A DNA stretch of 64,000 bases, taken from the NCBI RefSeq assembly GCF_019431375.1, contig NZ_CP080267.1, forward strand, positions 3,165,933 to 3,229,932, read 5' to 3'. A program made the position numbers and the translations under genes. The stretch comes from Alcanivorax sp. GTDB lineage: Bacteria; Pseudomonadota; Gammaproteobacteria; Pseudomonadales; Alcanivoracaceae. Positions 35,664 to 46,869 of this stretch are shown here, piece after piece (within the stretch, counting starts at the first letter, position 1; each line of letters opens with the position of its first letter). Below the pieces are notes generated by a model. The model was given only the letters and a program-made list of their open reading frames with translations, was not told the DNA's origin and searched no databases.

Positions 35664-36104
35664 TCACCCACAACACTTCTTGAACTTCTTCCCGCTACCG
35701 CAAGGGCAGGGATCGTTACGCCCCACTTTCAGGGCGGCCACCGACGGTGTGCCGTCCAGGTAATACCAGTGGCCGTTTTCGTGCACGAAACGCGAGCGCT
35801 CTTCGAGTACGCTCAGGCCCTGGCGATCCTTGCTGGTGGCGCGGAAATGGACCCAGCCGGTGTCGCCGTCTTCGCCGCCGGCAATGATCTCCAGGGCTAG
35901 CCACTGCTGGTGTTCATCCAGATCCAACCCAGCGGGACGCTGGCTCAGATGCCAACTGCGGGCGATGTAATCGGTATTCTTCAACGCAAAGGCGGAAAAC
36001 CGCGAGCGCATCAGCGCTTCCGGTGAAGCGGCCGGTTTGCCCTGGTGCAGGGGTTGGCAGCAATGAGCGTAGTCCAGGCCAGATTGGCAGGGGCAGGCGG
36101 TCAT
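35664..36104 (-). CDS. ychJ: YchJ family protein with SEC-C motifs
   Basis: 146 residues from ATG 36104. N-terminal Cys/His zinc motif CPCQSGLDYAHCC, central NTF2-like fold (RSRFSAFALKNTDYIARSWH), C-terminal SEC-C GRNDPCPCGSGKKFKKCCG. Function unknown. Overlaps the upstream tetR stop by ATGA, so translated with it. Confidence 0.88.
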   Translation of the reverse strand: MTACPCQSGLDYAHCCQPLHQGKPAASPEALMRSRFSAFALKNTDYIARSWHLSQRPAGLDLDEHQQWLALEIIAGGEDGDTGWVHFRATSKDRQGLSVLEERSRFVHENGHWYYLDGTPSVAALKVGRNDPCPCGSGKKFKKCCG

Positions 36105-36685
36105 GGGGTTTCTCCGCGAAAGCAATCGAACAGTGCCAGTAAATCCTGGCGCAAGCGGGGCAAATTCTCTCCCCAGGGATCATTCAGTACCAGCGCATTC
36201 ATGGCGCCGTTGAGCAACACCGCCAGCCCTTCGGCACTGCCGGCAAACCGCAGGGCGCCTTCTTCCATGGCGTCGCGGATGCCCTCGCGCAGCAGCGGGA
36301 AGCTGTAACGCTCGTCCAGGGCCCGCCAGCGCTCCTGGCCCAGTACCGAGGGGGCTTCGACTACCAGGATGCGGCGCACATCGTCCCGGGCCATGAAATC
36401 CACCCAGGCCAGGCTGCCGGCTTTCAGGGTGGCCAGGCTATCGCGCTGGCCGGCCACGGCCTTCTCGATGGCCGCCATGGCCTCCTGGCTGAGCAGGTCA
36501 CAGACCGCTTCGAACAGCTCCGCCTTGTTGCGGAAATGGTGATACATGGCGCCCCGGGTTACCCCGGCAGCGGACAGAATCATCTCCGTACTGGTGTCCG
36601 CGTAGCCCTGTTCGGCAAACAGGTGGCGGGCGGCATTGATCAGGCAGCCGCGGGTCTGGGCACGGCGTTGGGCATTGGTGGCCAT
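36101..36685 (-). CDS. TetR/AcrR regulator
   Basis: 194 residues. Helix-turn-helix LINAARHLFAEQGYADTSTEMILSAAGVTRGAMYHHFRNKAELFEAV (about 15-62). Divergent from the VOC protein with dyads in the 92-bp gap, which suggests it represses both itself and that gene. Confidence 0.88.
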   Translation of the reverse strand: MATNAQRRAQTRGCLINAARHLFAEQGYADTSTEMILSAAGVTRGAMYHHFRNKAELFEAVCDLLSQEAMAAIEKAVAGQRDSLATLKAGSLAWVDFMARDDVRRILVVEAPSVLGQERWRALDERYSFPLLREGIRDAMEEGALRFAGSAEGLAVLLNGAMNALVLNDPWGENLPRLRQDLLALFDCFRGETP

Positions 36686-36702
36686 GAATGTCCTCTTCTT
36701 GT

Positions 36703-36755
36703 TGACAAACAGACTATCAGTTTGTTTTTATCTTATCAAAGCAGACAGGTAGTCT
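36703..36755. promoter_or_regulatory. Divergent promoter with TetR-type dyads
   Basis: Perfect arms ACAAAC (36705-36710) and GTTTGT (36720-36725) with 9 bp between, overlapping -35 TTGACA (36703-36708) and -10 TTTTAT (36726-36731), spacer 17. A second dyad AGAC-N5-GTCT lies at about 36743-36755; both contain an AGAC half. Confidence 0.6.
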
Positions 36756-36777
36756 GTTTTTTGCAAGGAGGCATCAG

Positions 36778-37194
36778 ATGAAAATCAGCGACCGTTATCC
36801 CATCGTGGTGACCGAGCATAAAGTGGCTTGCCGGGATTTCTGGCAGCAGCATTTCGGGCTGGATGTGCTGTTCGACAGTGACTGGTTTGTGCTGCTGGGT
36901 GACGAGCAGCAGGGCAGTGTGGTGGCCTTCATGACGCCGGACCACCCTTCCGCGCCGCCGGGACCGGAAACCTTCGGCGGGCTGGGCCTGTGCCTGGAGA
37001 TCGAGGTGGGGGATGCCCGTCAGGCGCTGGCGGAATTTCAGGCCAGTGCCGGTCGGGTGGAATACCCGCTCAGTGACGAACCTTTCGGTCAGCGTCGCTT
37101 CGGTCTGCGTGATCCTTCCGGATTGTGGGTGGACGTCGTGGAGCAGATCGAGCCGCAGCAAGGCTATTGGAATCGGTACATGCAGGCGGTGTGA
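36778..37194 (+). CDS. VOC-superfamily protein (glyoxalase/bleomycin-resistance fold)
   Basis: 138 residues with AAGGAGG before the ATG. Two beta-alpha-beta-beta-beta halves: YPIVVTEHKVACRDFWQQHFGLDVLFDSDWFVLLGD and GLGLCLEIEVGDARQALAEFQASAGRVEYPLSDEPFGQRRFGLRDPSGLWVDVVEQ. Metal ligands are not certain. Could be a dioxygenase, an isomerase, or a drug-binding protein. Confidence 0.8.
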   Translation: MKISDRYPIVVTEHKVACRDFWQQHFGLDVLFDSDWFVLLGDEQQGSVVAFMTPDHPSAPPGPETFGGLGLCLEIEVGDARQALAEFQASAGRVEYPLSDEPFGQRRFGLRDPSGLWVDVVEQIEPQQGYWNRYMQAV

Positions 37195-37349
37195 GGGTGG
37201 TCGTTGGCGCTATGCTCGCAAAGCGCCAACGGGAGACGGCAACGCCTACAGGTTCAGCAGGTGCTGTTCGATGGTAAATACATGGCCGTCCTCAGCATCC
37301 AGTTCCCGCAGCGCCTATACTCCGGTTCAGTGTCACCGCCGGGGAAACC

Positions 37350-37929
37350 ATGAAAGACGCGCGAAGAATATCATGCCGAGGGTCTGAGCGAAGAGAACCT
37401 CCACGAGGGATCCGTGGAGCAGGCCCGGCGCTGGGTGGATGGAAGCCATTGAGGCGGATCGCCATTGCCCAACGCCATGACCCGCCACCGTCAGTGCTGA
37501 CGCCAGCCTTCCAGCCGAAGATTATTGCAGGATCGAGGGTATGGCTTTACCTTTTTCACCCATCACGACAGCCGCAAGGGGAGAGGAAATTGCCGCCAAT
37601 GCCAGGGTGTCGTTCACTACAATCAGCAGCCCTTCGATCGGCAGATCGTGATGGGTGAAGCCAGCAAAAGTGGACGATAAGAACCATGATATTACTTTGG
37701 CCCGCGGCCTCTACGGCCAGTCAGATCAGCGCGGCCATTTCAGACCAGCCTCGCCAGCCGGGAATGGCTGGAAGCGAAGTGGAGGCCTTGTAGACGCAAC
37801 ATCCGCAAGCCCTGTCCCCCGCCCGGCCAACTGGGGCGGCTAATGATTGCGCCCACGGGAAATCCAGTTCTTACATGGCCGCCCAGTCGCTTGCATGATC
37901 GGTTTCGCTATCGTAAGCAGGCGACTTGA
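37350..37929 (+). pseudogene. pdxH: pdxH, pyridoxamine-phosphate oxidase, many frameshifts
   Basis: Pieces in all three forward frames follow PdxH in order: EYHAEGLSEENLHEGSVEQA, EAIEAD then HCP, GFTFFTHHDSRKG, EIAANARVSF, RQIVMGEASK, RPANWGG and finally SRLHDRFRYRKQAT before the stop at 37927-37929. PdxH makes pyridoxal phosphate with FMN. At least six small indels are needed to read it. The even spread of indels with well-kept residues suggests consensus errors rather than slow decay. Confidence 0.8.
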
Positions 37930-37959
37930 GCTGGTGCAGAGGCGGCTGGCGCTGTAAAG

Positions 37960-38182
37960 CAGTTAATAACAGTGAATAGTTACCAGCGGCGCGGATTGGC
38001 GTCTGCAGTTACCTGAAATACAGGCCGCGCTCATACTTTGGGCGCGGCCTCTTGCGTAGAAAAAATACAATAAAACCTGACTGGCTCTTCAGGAAAAGCA
38101 GCCTTCACTGTTCACTGTTCACGTTCACTGTCTACCGTTCACTGTTCACGTTCACTGTTCACTGTTCATCGCTCACTGTTTT
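37960..38182. repeat. Intergenic inverted repeat R7
   Basis: Left arm 37960-37985 (CAGTTAATAACAGTGAATAG), core hairpin 38022-38050 (AGGCCGCGCTCA / TGGGCGCGGCCT), right arm 38105-38182 made of many TTCACTG units (GTTCACTGTTCACGTTCACTG and so on). The right arm is longer than in other copies. Confidence 0.7.
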
Positions 38183-39047
38183 CCTTCGCCAAATCGCTGC
38201 CAACAACGGTTCCGGAAAAGTGACGGTGTTGATACGAACAGCGCGACCGCAGGGCGGCCATGGTTACGTTTACGGCCAAGGCGACGCCCAGCCCGGAGTC
38301 TCATGCCCACTTCGATGGCCAGTGGCGCGCTTTTATCCAGGCGTAGCAGGCGAGCGATGCCGCAGCCACCGCTGCACCGAACGCCAGCCACCACGGCACA
38401 AAGATGGCGATGCCGGCTCAGCAATGTGCCCCTGGTTCAGGCCACGATAATCCCGATCACCACCACGGCGGCCAATGAAACGACCGAAAGACATCCTGCG
38501 CTGCGCCAGCTGGCGGGCAAAACGGGTATTGAGAAAGCAGCCCACGGTCACCGGCAGCAGCACGATTTGCAGCAACGAAATCAGCATGCCATCAATGGGT
38601 ACCGAGCGCCTCCAGGATACACCCAGGTCAAAGCAACGGGGCGGCGGCAACCACCGCCACCAGCGTGGAGGCAAAGGTGATCGCCACCGACAGCCACATC
38701 CGCCCGGGCCAGGTAGGCGATCACATTAGACGCGGCACCGTTGTGCATCAACCAGCACCAGACCCACCAGCACCTGGGGCAGCTGCAAGGCAATGTTGAC
38801 GGCAAACGCCAGCAGTGGCATCAGCCGTATTTGCAGCAGCAAGCCCAGGCCGATAATCCCGGTTGGCGCAGCACCCGCTGAAAATCCTCCCAGGTGAGCG
38901 ACAGGCCCATGCTTGAACATAATCGAGCATCAACAATCGCAATAATGACGTCCTTGCCGCCGACCAGCAGGGCCTTGGTTGCCAGTAGGCCAGCAGGGAA
39001 AACAGCAGGCCCAGGGCGAAACAGTTGGTGGCGCGGTTGAGCATCAT
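38170..39047 (-). pseudogene. Bile-acid:sodium symporter family protein, frameshifted
   Basis: Leftward pieces in changing frames give MMLNRATNCFALGLLFSLLAYWQ, MGLSLTWEDFQRVLRQP, MPLLAFAVNIALQLPQVLVGLVLV, SNVIAYLARADVA, LISLLQIVLLPVTVGCFLNTRFARQL and LAIEVGM, which are typical of the BASS family of ten-helix transporters. Several indels break it. The C-terminal end is not resolved. Confidence 0.65.
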
Positions 39048-39325
39048 GGTGGCCTGTTGGTTTTGAGGTGCCCATTGTAAGCATTTCCACTCTCGGAAAT
39101 GACAGCACGAGGTCGTACCACGTAAGCGGTGATTCACTATGAGGATCTGGCTGTGGTATTGCGGCAGTCGGGCTCCCAGGGCCATGGCTTGCTCGGCCGC
39201 GCTGGCGTGTTGTAGCCGCCGTGATCCGCCTCCGAGACCGCCACTGATGTAATGCCCATCTGCTTGAGGTGGTGGTGCAGATGGGGCATGGCAATTTCAC
39301 CCCGGTTGGCGGTCAGCGCTTTCGC
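39048..39325. other. Unassigned damaged stretch
   Basis: Leftward frames give ASAAEQAMALGARLPQYHSQ and ILIVNHRL, which look protein-like, but I cannot name the family. Probably another gene broken by indels. Confidence 0.3.
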
Positions 39326-40751
39326 TCACCTCATAGGGGGCTTATTGTTCAGCGTGGCGATGTAGTTTCTCCAGCCGTCCAGTTCGGTAATGCTTTGTAT
39401 GTCATTGACGGCCCAGGGCTCAGGATGAACCTTTAATCAGCGACTCATCTGACGGCTTCAGGCTGCCAATGCCCAAGGAGCAGGAATCAGCCCCTGACAA
39501 AACTGCCGAAGTATTCGGGTGGGCATTTGCCGCAGTTCGATGGGAATGCTGAGGTTGGCGCCACCGCCCTTTCATTGCGGATCAGACCGGGTTTGGGGGC
39601 GTTGTTTGCCAGGGCGTAGAGGCGATAGCAGGGAGCGGTGTGAGTGGTTTCCAGCAGCACCGTCACGCTCCAGTAGCTGAATACGAGCGCGCTGTGCGAG
39701 GTGGCACCGACCACGGCGCAATGCGACGGTGTCATCACCGCTTTGTTGGCGGAATCCGTTTCCGGTGGCGGCAGTGCTCTGGCCAGGCAATACTCACAGG
39801 CTGGTGCCGTTGCCAGCGCGTCTGGACCCGCCAGGGCATGTATCCTGCCAGGTCAGCGATCAGAGTGAAGCCACCGGGCAGGCCGTCATCACGGAAGCCG
39901 CCGGGTAAGGCCAGGGCGCACAGGTCCAGCAGATCGACGAAGTTGGTCCAGGTGCCCAGTTGGCTGTTCAGGTGATGGGGTCGTCTCAAACCGCGTCGCG
40001 GTGTAAATGCCCGGTGTCGTAGGCAGTAGGCGTTAATCCACCTCACAGAAACTGACTGGCGTTTGAGTTCGGCCAGTCGGTATTGGGCGCGAAAGCTGTC
40101 AACGGCGGTGTGAGGTGTGCGGCTGGCCTCGAGGATATCGCGAATGACTCAGCAGTACCGCATCCGGCTCCTTGTGGCAGGGCTTCAGTGACGGTGAAAC
40201 GCTCGGCGACCCAGGGCCCTTGATAGAGCAGGGCGGCAGGTAGCATCCTGCAGCACCATGAGGTCCACGGTGCAATCGCCCGGCAGCAATGCGGCTGAGG
40301 CTTTCCAGTTGCTGCTCCCATAGCGCCTTTGCCTTGTGGTCACCGAACCAGGGCAGGTCGCTGGGTCCCAGCTTTGGCCGCGTGGGCAGTCCGTCATTTT
40401 TTGCCAGACGGCGCCGACGACTGAAAGCATCGTCGCTATCGAACAGGCCGAGGCGACGGTAAATGGTCCAGGCGTCCTCCACGTTCAGCGCAAACACGCT
40501 GACGCAGTCCAGGGTTCGGCAGGCAGGCACTACGCCTTTGGTGCTGATGGCGCCACGGGTGGGCTTCAAGCCGACGATATTGGTAAAGGACGCGGGCACC
40601 CGCCCGGAGCCGGCGGTGACGGTGCCCAGAGAGAAGGGCACCAGCCCCAGGCTGACGCTCACCGCCGAGCCGGAACTGGAGCCGCCGCTGAGGTAGTCAT
40701 CGTTGAACGGATTAGGCTTTCGCCGCCAGGGCGAATTCCGGGTGTTCGGTA
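39326..40751 (-). pseudogene. atzF: Allophanate hydrolase (AtzF-like), frameshifted and N-terminally cut
   Basis: Leftward, the amidase signature NPFNDDYLSGGSSSGSAVSV, SLGLVPFSLGT, AGSGRVPASFTNIVGLKPTR, GVVPACRTLDCVSVFALNVED is followed in other frames by the C-terminal domain YRLYALANN, PKPGLIRNER and WRNYIATLNN before the stop at 39326-39328. The family splits allophanate to CO2 and ammonia in urea use. The 5' part is missing: at 40751/40752 the sequence jumps into waaA. Confidence 0.75.
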
Positions 40752-41254
40752 CGGCGCCGCAGACGCTACTGGTGCTGGTGCCCCGGCACCCGGAGCGGTT
40801 CGATAGCGTGGCTCAGCTGGTCCGCCAGCAGGGGCTTGACCTGGCCCGGCGCAGCAAGCAGGACACCATCGCCGCCGCCACCCAGGTTTATCTGGCCGAT
40901 ACCATGGGCGAGTTGTTGATGTTGTTCGGGGTGGCGGACGTGGCCTTTGTGGGCGGCTCCCTGGTGCCGGTGGGTGGGCACAATCTGCTGGAACCGGCCG
41001 GCTGGGGAAAGCCGGTGCTCACCGGCCCTCACCTGCACAACTTTACTGCCATCTCCAATCTGCTGGATGACGCCGGTGCCCTGACCCTGGTGGACAATGC
41101 GGATGCCCTGGCCATTGCCCTGCAGGGCCTGTTCCGTCACCCGGAACGACGCCAGAGTCAGGGGCAGGCCGCCGCAGCGGTGGTGGACGCCAATCGTGGG
41201 GCGTTGGAGAAGGGACTTGAGCTGATTAGTGAACAGTTAACAGTGAATAGTTAA
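40752..41254 (+). pseudogene. waaA: waaA 3' fragment (module 1)
   Basis: Encodes the C-terminal part of WaaA (TLLVLVPRHPERFDSVAQLV to EQLTVNS), identical base for base with 49139-49641. It has no start; it is fused at 40752 to the allophanate hydrolase remnant. Not functional as it stands. Confidence 0.88.
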
Positions 41255-41389
41255 CAGCGACGCGGAAGGACTTTTACAGCATTAAACGCAAGAGGCCGCG
41301 CCCATGCATTGGGCGCGGCCTCTTGGCTTTCAGAGCACTGTTGCGCTCACACGCGCAACTATTAACTGTTCACTGTTAACTATTCACTG
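41229..41389. repeat. Intergenic inverted repeat R8
   Basis: Left arm 41229-41256 (GTGAACAGTTAACAGTGAAT), core 41289-41325 (CAAGAGGCCGCGCCCA / TGGGCGCGGCCTCTTG), right arm 41360-41389. Lies between convergent waaA and tolC; the left arm holds the waaA stop. Confidence 0.85.
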
Positions 41390-41393
41390 CTCT

Positions 41394-42800
41394 TCAGTAT
41401 CGTGTTTCCGGCACCAGCGCGTCGCTACGGCCTTCCAGGTCCGGCTGGTAGATGTTCAGGGTGTTGGTGTCCGAGAGCCACTGGTTGATGCCTGCCAGGT
41501 CTCCCTGCTGAAGGTCACCGGTGGTGGATTTCAGGGTCAGGGAGTTGATGATGTAGTCGTAGCGGGCGTTGGCGTAGTCGCGTTCGGCGGCGAACAGTGC
41601 CTGCTGGGCGTTGAGCACGTCCACCACATTACGGGTACCGACCTCGTAACCGGATTGAGTAGCTTCCAGTGCAGAGCGGGCGGACCGGATTGCCTGCTTG
41701 CGAGCGCTCACGCGCAGGGCATCGGATTCCACCGTGCGATAGGCACTGCGGGCCTGCTGAATGATATCGCGCAGGGCCTGCTGGTACTGGAAGACCGCAG
41801 CATCTGCACGCAGGGCGGCCTCCTTACGGCGGCTGTTCAGGCCCCCACCCTGGAACAGGGGCATGGTGACTTCAACGCCGATCTGTTTGGATTCGCTGTC
41901 CGGATTGACCCCGGTAGAAAACCCGGCAGCAGTATTGCCTTCAGGTGCCGTGTGAGAGTGCTGGTACTGGGCGACAAACTGCACCTGGGGGAGTTGGGCC
42001 CCCAACTGACGTTTGGCGGTGTTCTCTGTCAGCTCGGAGTTGTAACGAGCTGCCAACACTTGAGGGTTTTGGGCCTGGGCCTTGTCAATCCAGTCTGCCA
42101 TGTTGGCCGGTTGCGGGCCTTGCATGGGTAATTCGTCTTTGAGTTCTGAGAGTGTTTCCCAGCGTTGGCCGCTCAGCGATTCAAGCTGATCGCGGGCGAT
42201 ATCATATTGTTGCTGGGCCACAATCAGGTTCACCCGGGTCAGGTCATAGGTGGCCTGGGCTTCTTCCACATCGGTGGCGGGCACCAGTCCCACATCGAAA
42301 CGTTCCTGGGTCTGTTCCAGCTGGCGGCCAATGGCTTTTTCTTCGGCCTTGGCGGACACCAGGGTGTCCCAGGCGCGCAGCACACCGAAGTAACCCTGGG
42401 CCACGCGCAACACGAAATCCTGCCGTGCCTGTTCAAAATTGGCCTGCGCAATATCGGTGCTGGACTGTGCTTCCTTGTAGCCGTACCAGGCATCAACACG
42501 GAACAAGGGCTGCGTCAGTTGCAGTGTGGTGGTTTCAGTGCCGAAATCCTGCGTGACTCCCAGCTCCTCAAGTTTTCTCTCGTTGTCATAGCGGCCATAG
42601 CTGGCGGCCACGTTGGGAAAGAGGGCGGCTCGGCCCTGTACCAGCAGTTGCTGATCCGCGTCCCAGCTCATACGAGCGGCCCGCCAGGTGCCGTCGTAGC
42701 TCCAGGCGGCGTTGGCGACATCCACCAGATCGGCGGCGTGGACGGAGCTGGCCAGTGAGGTCAGCATGAGAACGAGGATCTTGGTTGGGCTGCGCTTCAT
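41394..42800 (-). CDS. tolC: TolC-type outer-membrane efflux protein (module 1)
   Basis: 468 residues. Signal peptide MKRSPTKILVLMLTSLASSVHA. Two tandem OEP repeats: LTQPLFRVDAWYGYKEAQ with RQDFVLRVAQGYFGVLRAWDTLVSAKAEEKAI in the first, VTMPLFQGGGLNSRRKEAALRADA and SGYEVGTRNVVDVLNAQQALFAAERDYANARYDYIINSL in the second. Trimeric channel for type I secretion and efflux. Divergent from thiC. Confidence 0.93.
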   Translation of the reverse strand: MKRSPTKILVLMLTSLASSVHAADLVDVANAAWSYDGTWRAARMSWDADQQLLVQGRAALFPNVAASYGRYDNERKLEELGVTQDFGTETTTLQLTQPLFRVDAWYGYKEAQSSTDIAQANFEQARQDFVLRVAQGYFGVLRAWDTLVSAKAEEKAIGRQLEQTQERFDVGLVPATDVEEAQATYDLTRVNLIVAQQQYDIARDQLESLSGQRWETLSELKDELPMQGPQPANMADWIDKAQAQNPQVLAARYNSELTENTAKRQLGAQLPQVQFVAQYQHSHTAPEGNTAAGFSTGVNPDSESKQIGVEVTMPLFQGGGLNSRRKEAALRADAAVFQYQQALRDIIQQARSAYRTVESDALRVSARKQAIRSARSALEATQSGYEVGTRNVVDVLNAQQALFAAERDYANARYDYIINSLTLKSTTGDLQQGDLAGINQWLSDTNTLNIYQPDLEGRSDALVPETRY

Positions 42801-42890
42801 TCTGGTGCACTCTTTCCTGGGTGAGTTTGGTCATTATAGTACTGGCTGGTACAGAAAATTGATACGGTTTCTGTCACACCGGTGTCGCGG

Positions 42891-42920
42891 TTGTTTGGCC
42901 GATAGGCGCTGGCGTATAGT
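42891..42920 (+). promoter_or_regulatory. Candidate thiC promoter
   Basis: TTGTTT (42891-42896) and TATAGT (42915-42920), spacer 18 bp. The TATAGT box recurs upstream of all four thiC copies. No TPP riboswitch elements (CTGAGA box, ACCTGA..) occur in the 42-nt leader. Confidence 0.5.
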
Positions 42921-42962
42921 GTCCGCCATTCCTGTCTTTTCCCATGTATTCTGGAGGCCGAC

Positions 42963-44838
<1,876 letters not shown>

Positions 44839-44846
<8 letters not shown>

Positions 44847-45468
44847 TCTGAAGCCGCTGTTCGGCCCCGATGACGTGGAAGTGCTGGAACGGGACACCCC
44901 GTTTCAGGGCTTCTTTCGTGTCGATACCCTGACCCTGAGACACCGGCAGTACAACGGCGGCTGGGGCAAACCGGTACGCCGGGAGCTGTTCGTGCGTCCG
45001 CAGGCGTCGGCGGTGCTGCCCTATGATCCCCGCCGGGGTGAAATCCTGCTGGTGGAGCAGTTCCGGGTAGGGGCACTGGAGTGGCGGCAGTCTCCCTGGT
45101 GTCTGGAGTTGATTGCCGGCATTGCCGACAAGGACGGCGAAAGTGCCGCCGACCTGATTCGCCGTGAAGCCATGGAGGAAGCGGGCATTACCCTGGGCGA
45201 GATGGAAACCATCGCCGCCTATATGCCCAGCCCCGGTGGCACCAACGAGCGTCTGCAGGTGTTTGTCGGCCAGGCTGATCTGGCTGATGCCGGTGGTATC
45301 TTCGGGTGCCCGGACGAAGGGGAGGACATTCGTGCCCTGACCGTGCCGGTGGCAGATATTCCTGAATTGCTGGCATCCGGTCTGGTGGATAATGCGGCGT
45401 CCCTGATTGCTCTGCAGTGGCTGCTGTTGCACCGCGACCGGCTGGATGCGGCCTGGGGCGGGGTATGA
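44839..45468 (+). CDS. nudF: ADP-ribose pyrophosphatase, Nudix (module 1)
   Basis: 209 residues from ATG 44839 (ATG 44830 is an alternative); overlaps thiC by 8 bp. Nudix box GIADKDGESAADLIRREAMEEAGITL holds the REAMEE metal site. SPGGTNERLQVFVGQADL is typical of NudF. Hydrolyses ADP-ribose to AMP and ribose 5-phosphate. Confidence 0.92.
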
Positions 45469-45926
45469 AGCGCCGCGACCGCTACCGGCTGGATTTCCGG
45501 GCACTGATGAGCCAGTGCGAGGAAAACTACGCCCGCATGCTGCCGCTGATGAATGCCATGGGCGAGCGAGACAGCATGGACGTGGAGCTGGGCCATACCC
45601 AGCACACTCATACCCTGCAACTGCGGGTGCTGGAACGCTCTCCCTATACCACCACCGTGCGCCTGGAAGATCAGGAATTGCTGGATGTGCTGCCAGCATC
45701 ACGGTTGACCGTGCGCCTGTATCACGATGCGCGTCTGGCAGAAGTTACCGAGGCGCGCCCCTTCCGTCGGGTCAATGCCCGCTATGCCTATCCCAACCGC
45801 CATATGCACCAGCGTGATGAGAAAGTGCAGTGGAATCGCTTCCTGGCCGAATGGCTCCGTCATGTCCATGATCATGGGCGTGATGCGGGCAACGATTGGC
45901 GCCAGCGGGTGACCGGTAATTCCTGA
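45465..45926 (+). CDS. yqiB: DUF1249 protein YqiB (module 1)
   Basis: 153 residues, overlapping nudF by ATGA. RDRYRLDFRALMSQCEENYARMLPLM and VRLYHDARLAEVTEA, ending RHVHDHGRDAGNDW. Function unknown; always near nudF and cpdA in gammaproteobacteria. Confidence 0.9.
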   Translation: MKRRDRYRLDFRALMSQCEENYARMLPLMNAMGERDSMDVELGHTQHTHTLQLRVLERSPYTTTVRLEDQELLDVLPASRLTVRLYHDARLAEVTEARPFRRVNARYAYPNRHMHQRDEKVQWNRFLAEWLRHVHDHGRDAGNDWRQRVTGNS

Positions 45927-45950
45927 CAGTCGCTGTAAAGAATTGCTAAC

Positions 45951-45976
45951 CACGTCCTGATCTTGGACGTCTTTCC
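45951..45976 (+). terminator. Weak hairpin after yqiB
   Basis: ACGTCC / GGACGT (45952-45957 with 45965-45970), loop TGATCTT, then CTTTCC. A short stem with a poor U tract. Confidence 0.3.
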
Positions 45977-46091
45977 TAGAAAAGTGCCATCATCTTGGTT
46001 ATAAGTGATCCATGAGCGTTGAGGGAATGCTCGGGAGAGCATTCGATGCCTCCCAAACGGGAATAATAAATCGAGGACGGGAGCGGGGATC

Positions 46092-46826
46092 TTGACGCAG
46101 CAGTTGCAGCCCCTTCGAGTAGTGCAGTTATCGGACTGCCATCTGTTTGCCGACACACAAGGCAAGCTGTTGGGCCTGAATACCCAGTTCAGTCTGGACA
46201 AGGTGCTGGAGCTGATTCGGCGTGAACAGCCCAGCCCGGATCTGATCCTGGCCACTGGAGATCTGTCCCAGGATGCTTCCCTGGAGTCCTATCAGAGGCT
46301 TGGTGAGGCTCTGTCATCTTTCACCGCACCGGTGTACTGGCTTGAGGGCAACCACGACAAGCCTGCCCCCATGCTGAAGGCTCTGGATTGTGATCGCGAG
46401 CGCATGAGTCCCTGTGTGTTGGAGATCGGCAACTGGACCATCGTCATGCTCGACTCCACCATACCCGGGGAGGTCCCCGGTGACCTGTTCGACGAAGACC
46501 TGAAATTTCTGGACGATGCCCTGGCGGCTGCCAATGGCGAGCATCTGATGGTGTGCCTGCATCATCACCCGGTTCCCATGGAGTGTGCCTGGCTGGACAC
46601 CCAGGTGGTGGGCAGTGCCGAACAGTTCTTTGCCGTGATCGACCGCCACCCCCGGGTACGCGCCATTATCTGGGGCCATGTGCACCAGGAATACGATGAG
46701 CAGCGCAACGGCGTGCGCCTGCTGGCCGTGCCCAGCACCTGCGTGCAGTTCAAACCGAAAAGCGAAGACTTCGCCGTGGACGACGCCAACCCCGGCTACC
46801 GACCGTGCCCAGACCGAGAGCGCTGA
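46092..46826 (+). pseudogene. cpdA: cpdA, 3'-end replaced at a junction (module 1)
   Basis: Starts at TTG 46092 behind GGGAGCGGGG. Metallophosphoesterase motifs QLSDCH, ATGDLSQDA, GNHD, HHHP and GHVH are all present, so the catalytic core of this 3',5'-cyclic AMP phosphodiesterase is whole. After NPGYR (about 46801) the frame runs into the start region of an aldo-keto reductase gene in reverse and ends RPCPDRER, some 25-30 residues short of CpdA's usual length. It may still be active. Confidence 0.75.
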
Positions 46827-46869
46827 CGGTTAAGCCTGTGTTGCCCAACGGGCGCATGAAAGCCATGAA
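46802..46869 (-). pseudogene. Aldo-keto reductase N-terminal remnant
   Basis: 68 bp identical to 55484-55551: the first 22 codons (MAFMRPLGNTGLTVSALGLGTV) of the reductase read leftward. The rest is missing because cpdA follows. Confidence 0.85.

Larger units (their letters stand above)
40752..41426. repeat. 675-bp perfect direct repeat, first copy
   Basis: Identical to 49139-49813 (offset 8387): the waaA 3' end, repeat R8 and the last 33 bases of tolC. To the right the two tolC genes immediately diverge. Confidence 0.92.

Noticed and set aside
37248..37320. Leftward tail reading ALRELDAEDGHVFTIEQHLL before pdxH
   Set aside because: It may be the C terminus of a lost gene, but I cannot identify it and the region is unreliable.
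41289..41325. Core hairpins as integron attC sites or CRISPR repeats
   Set aside because: No integrase, cassette array or regular spacer arrangement; the elements are single, at gene ends, with complementary arms.
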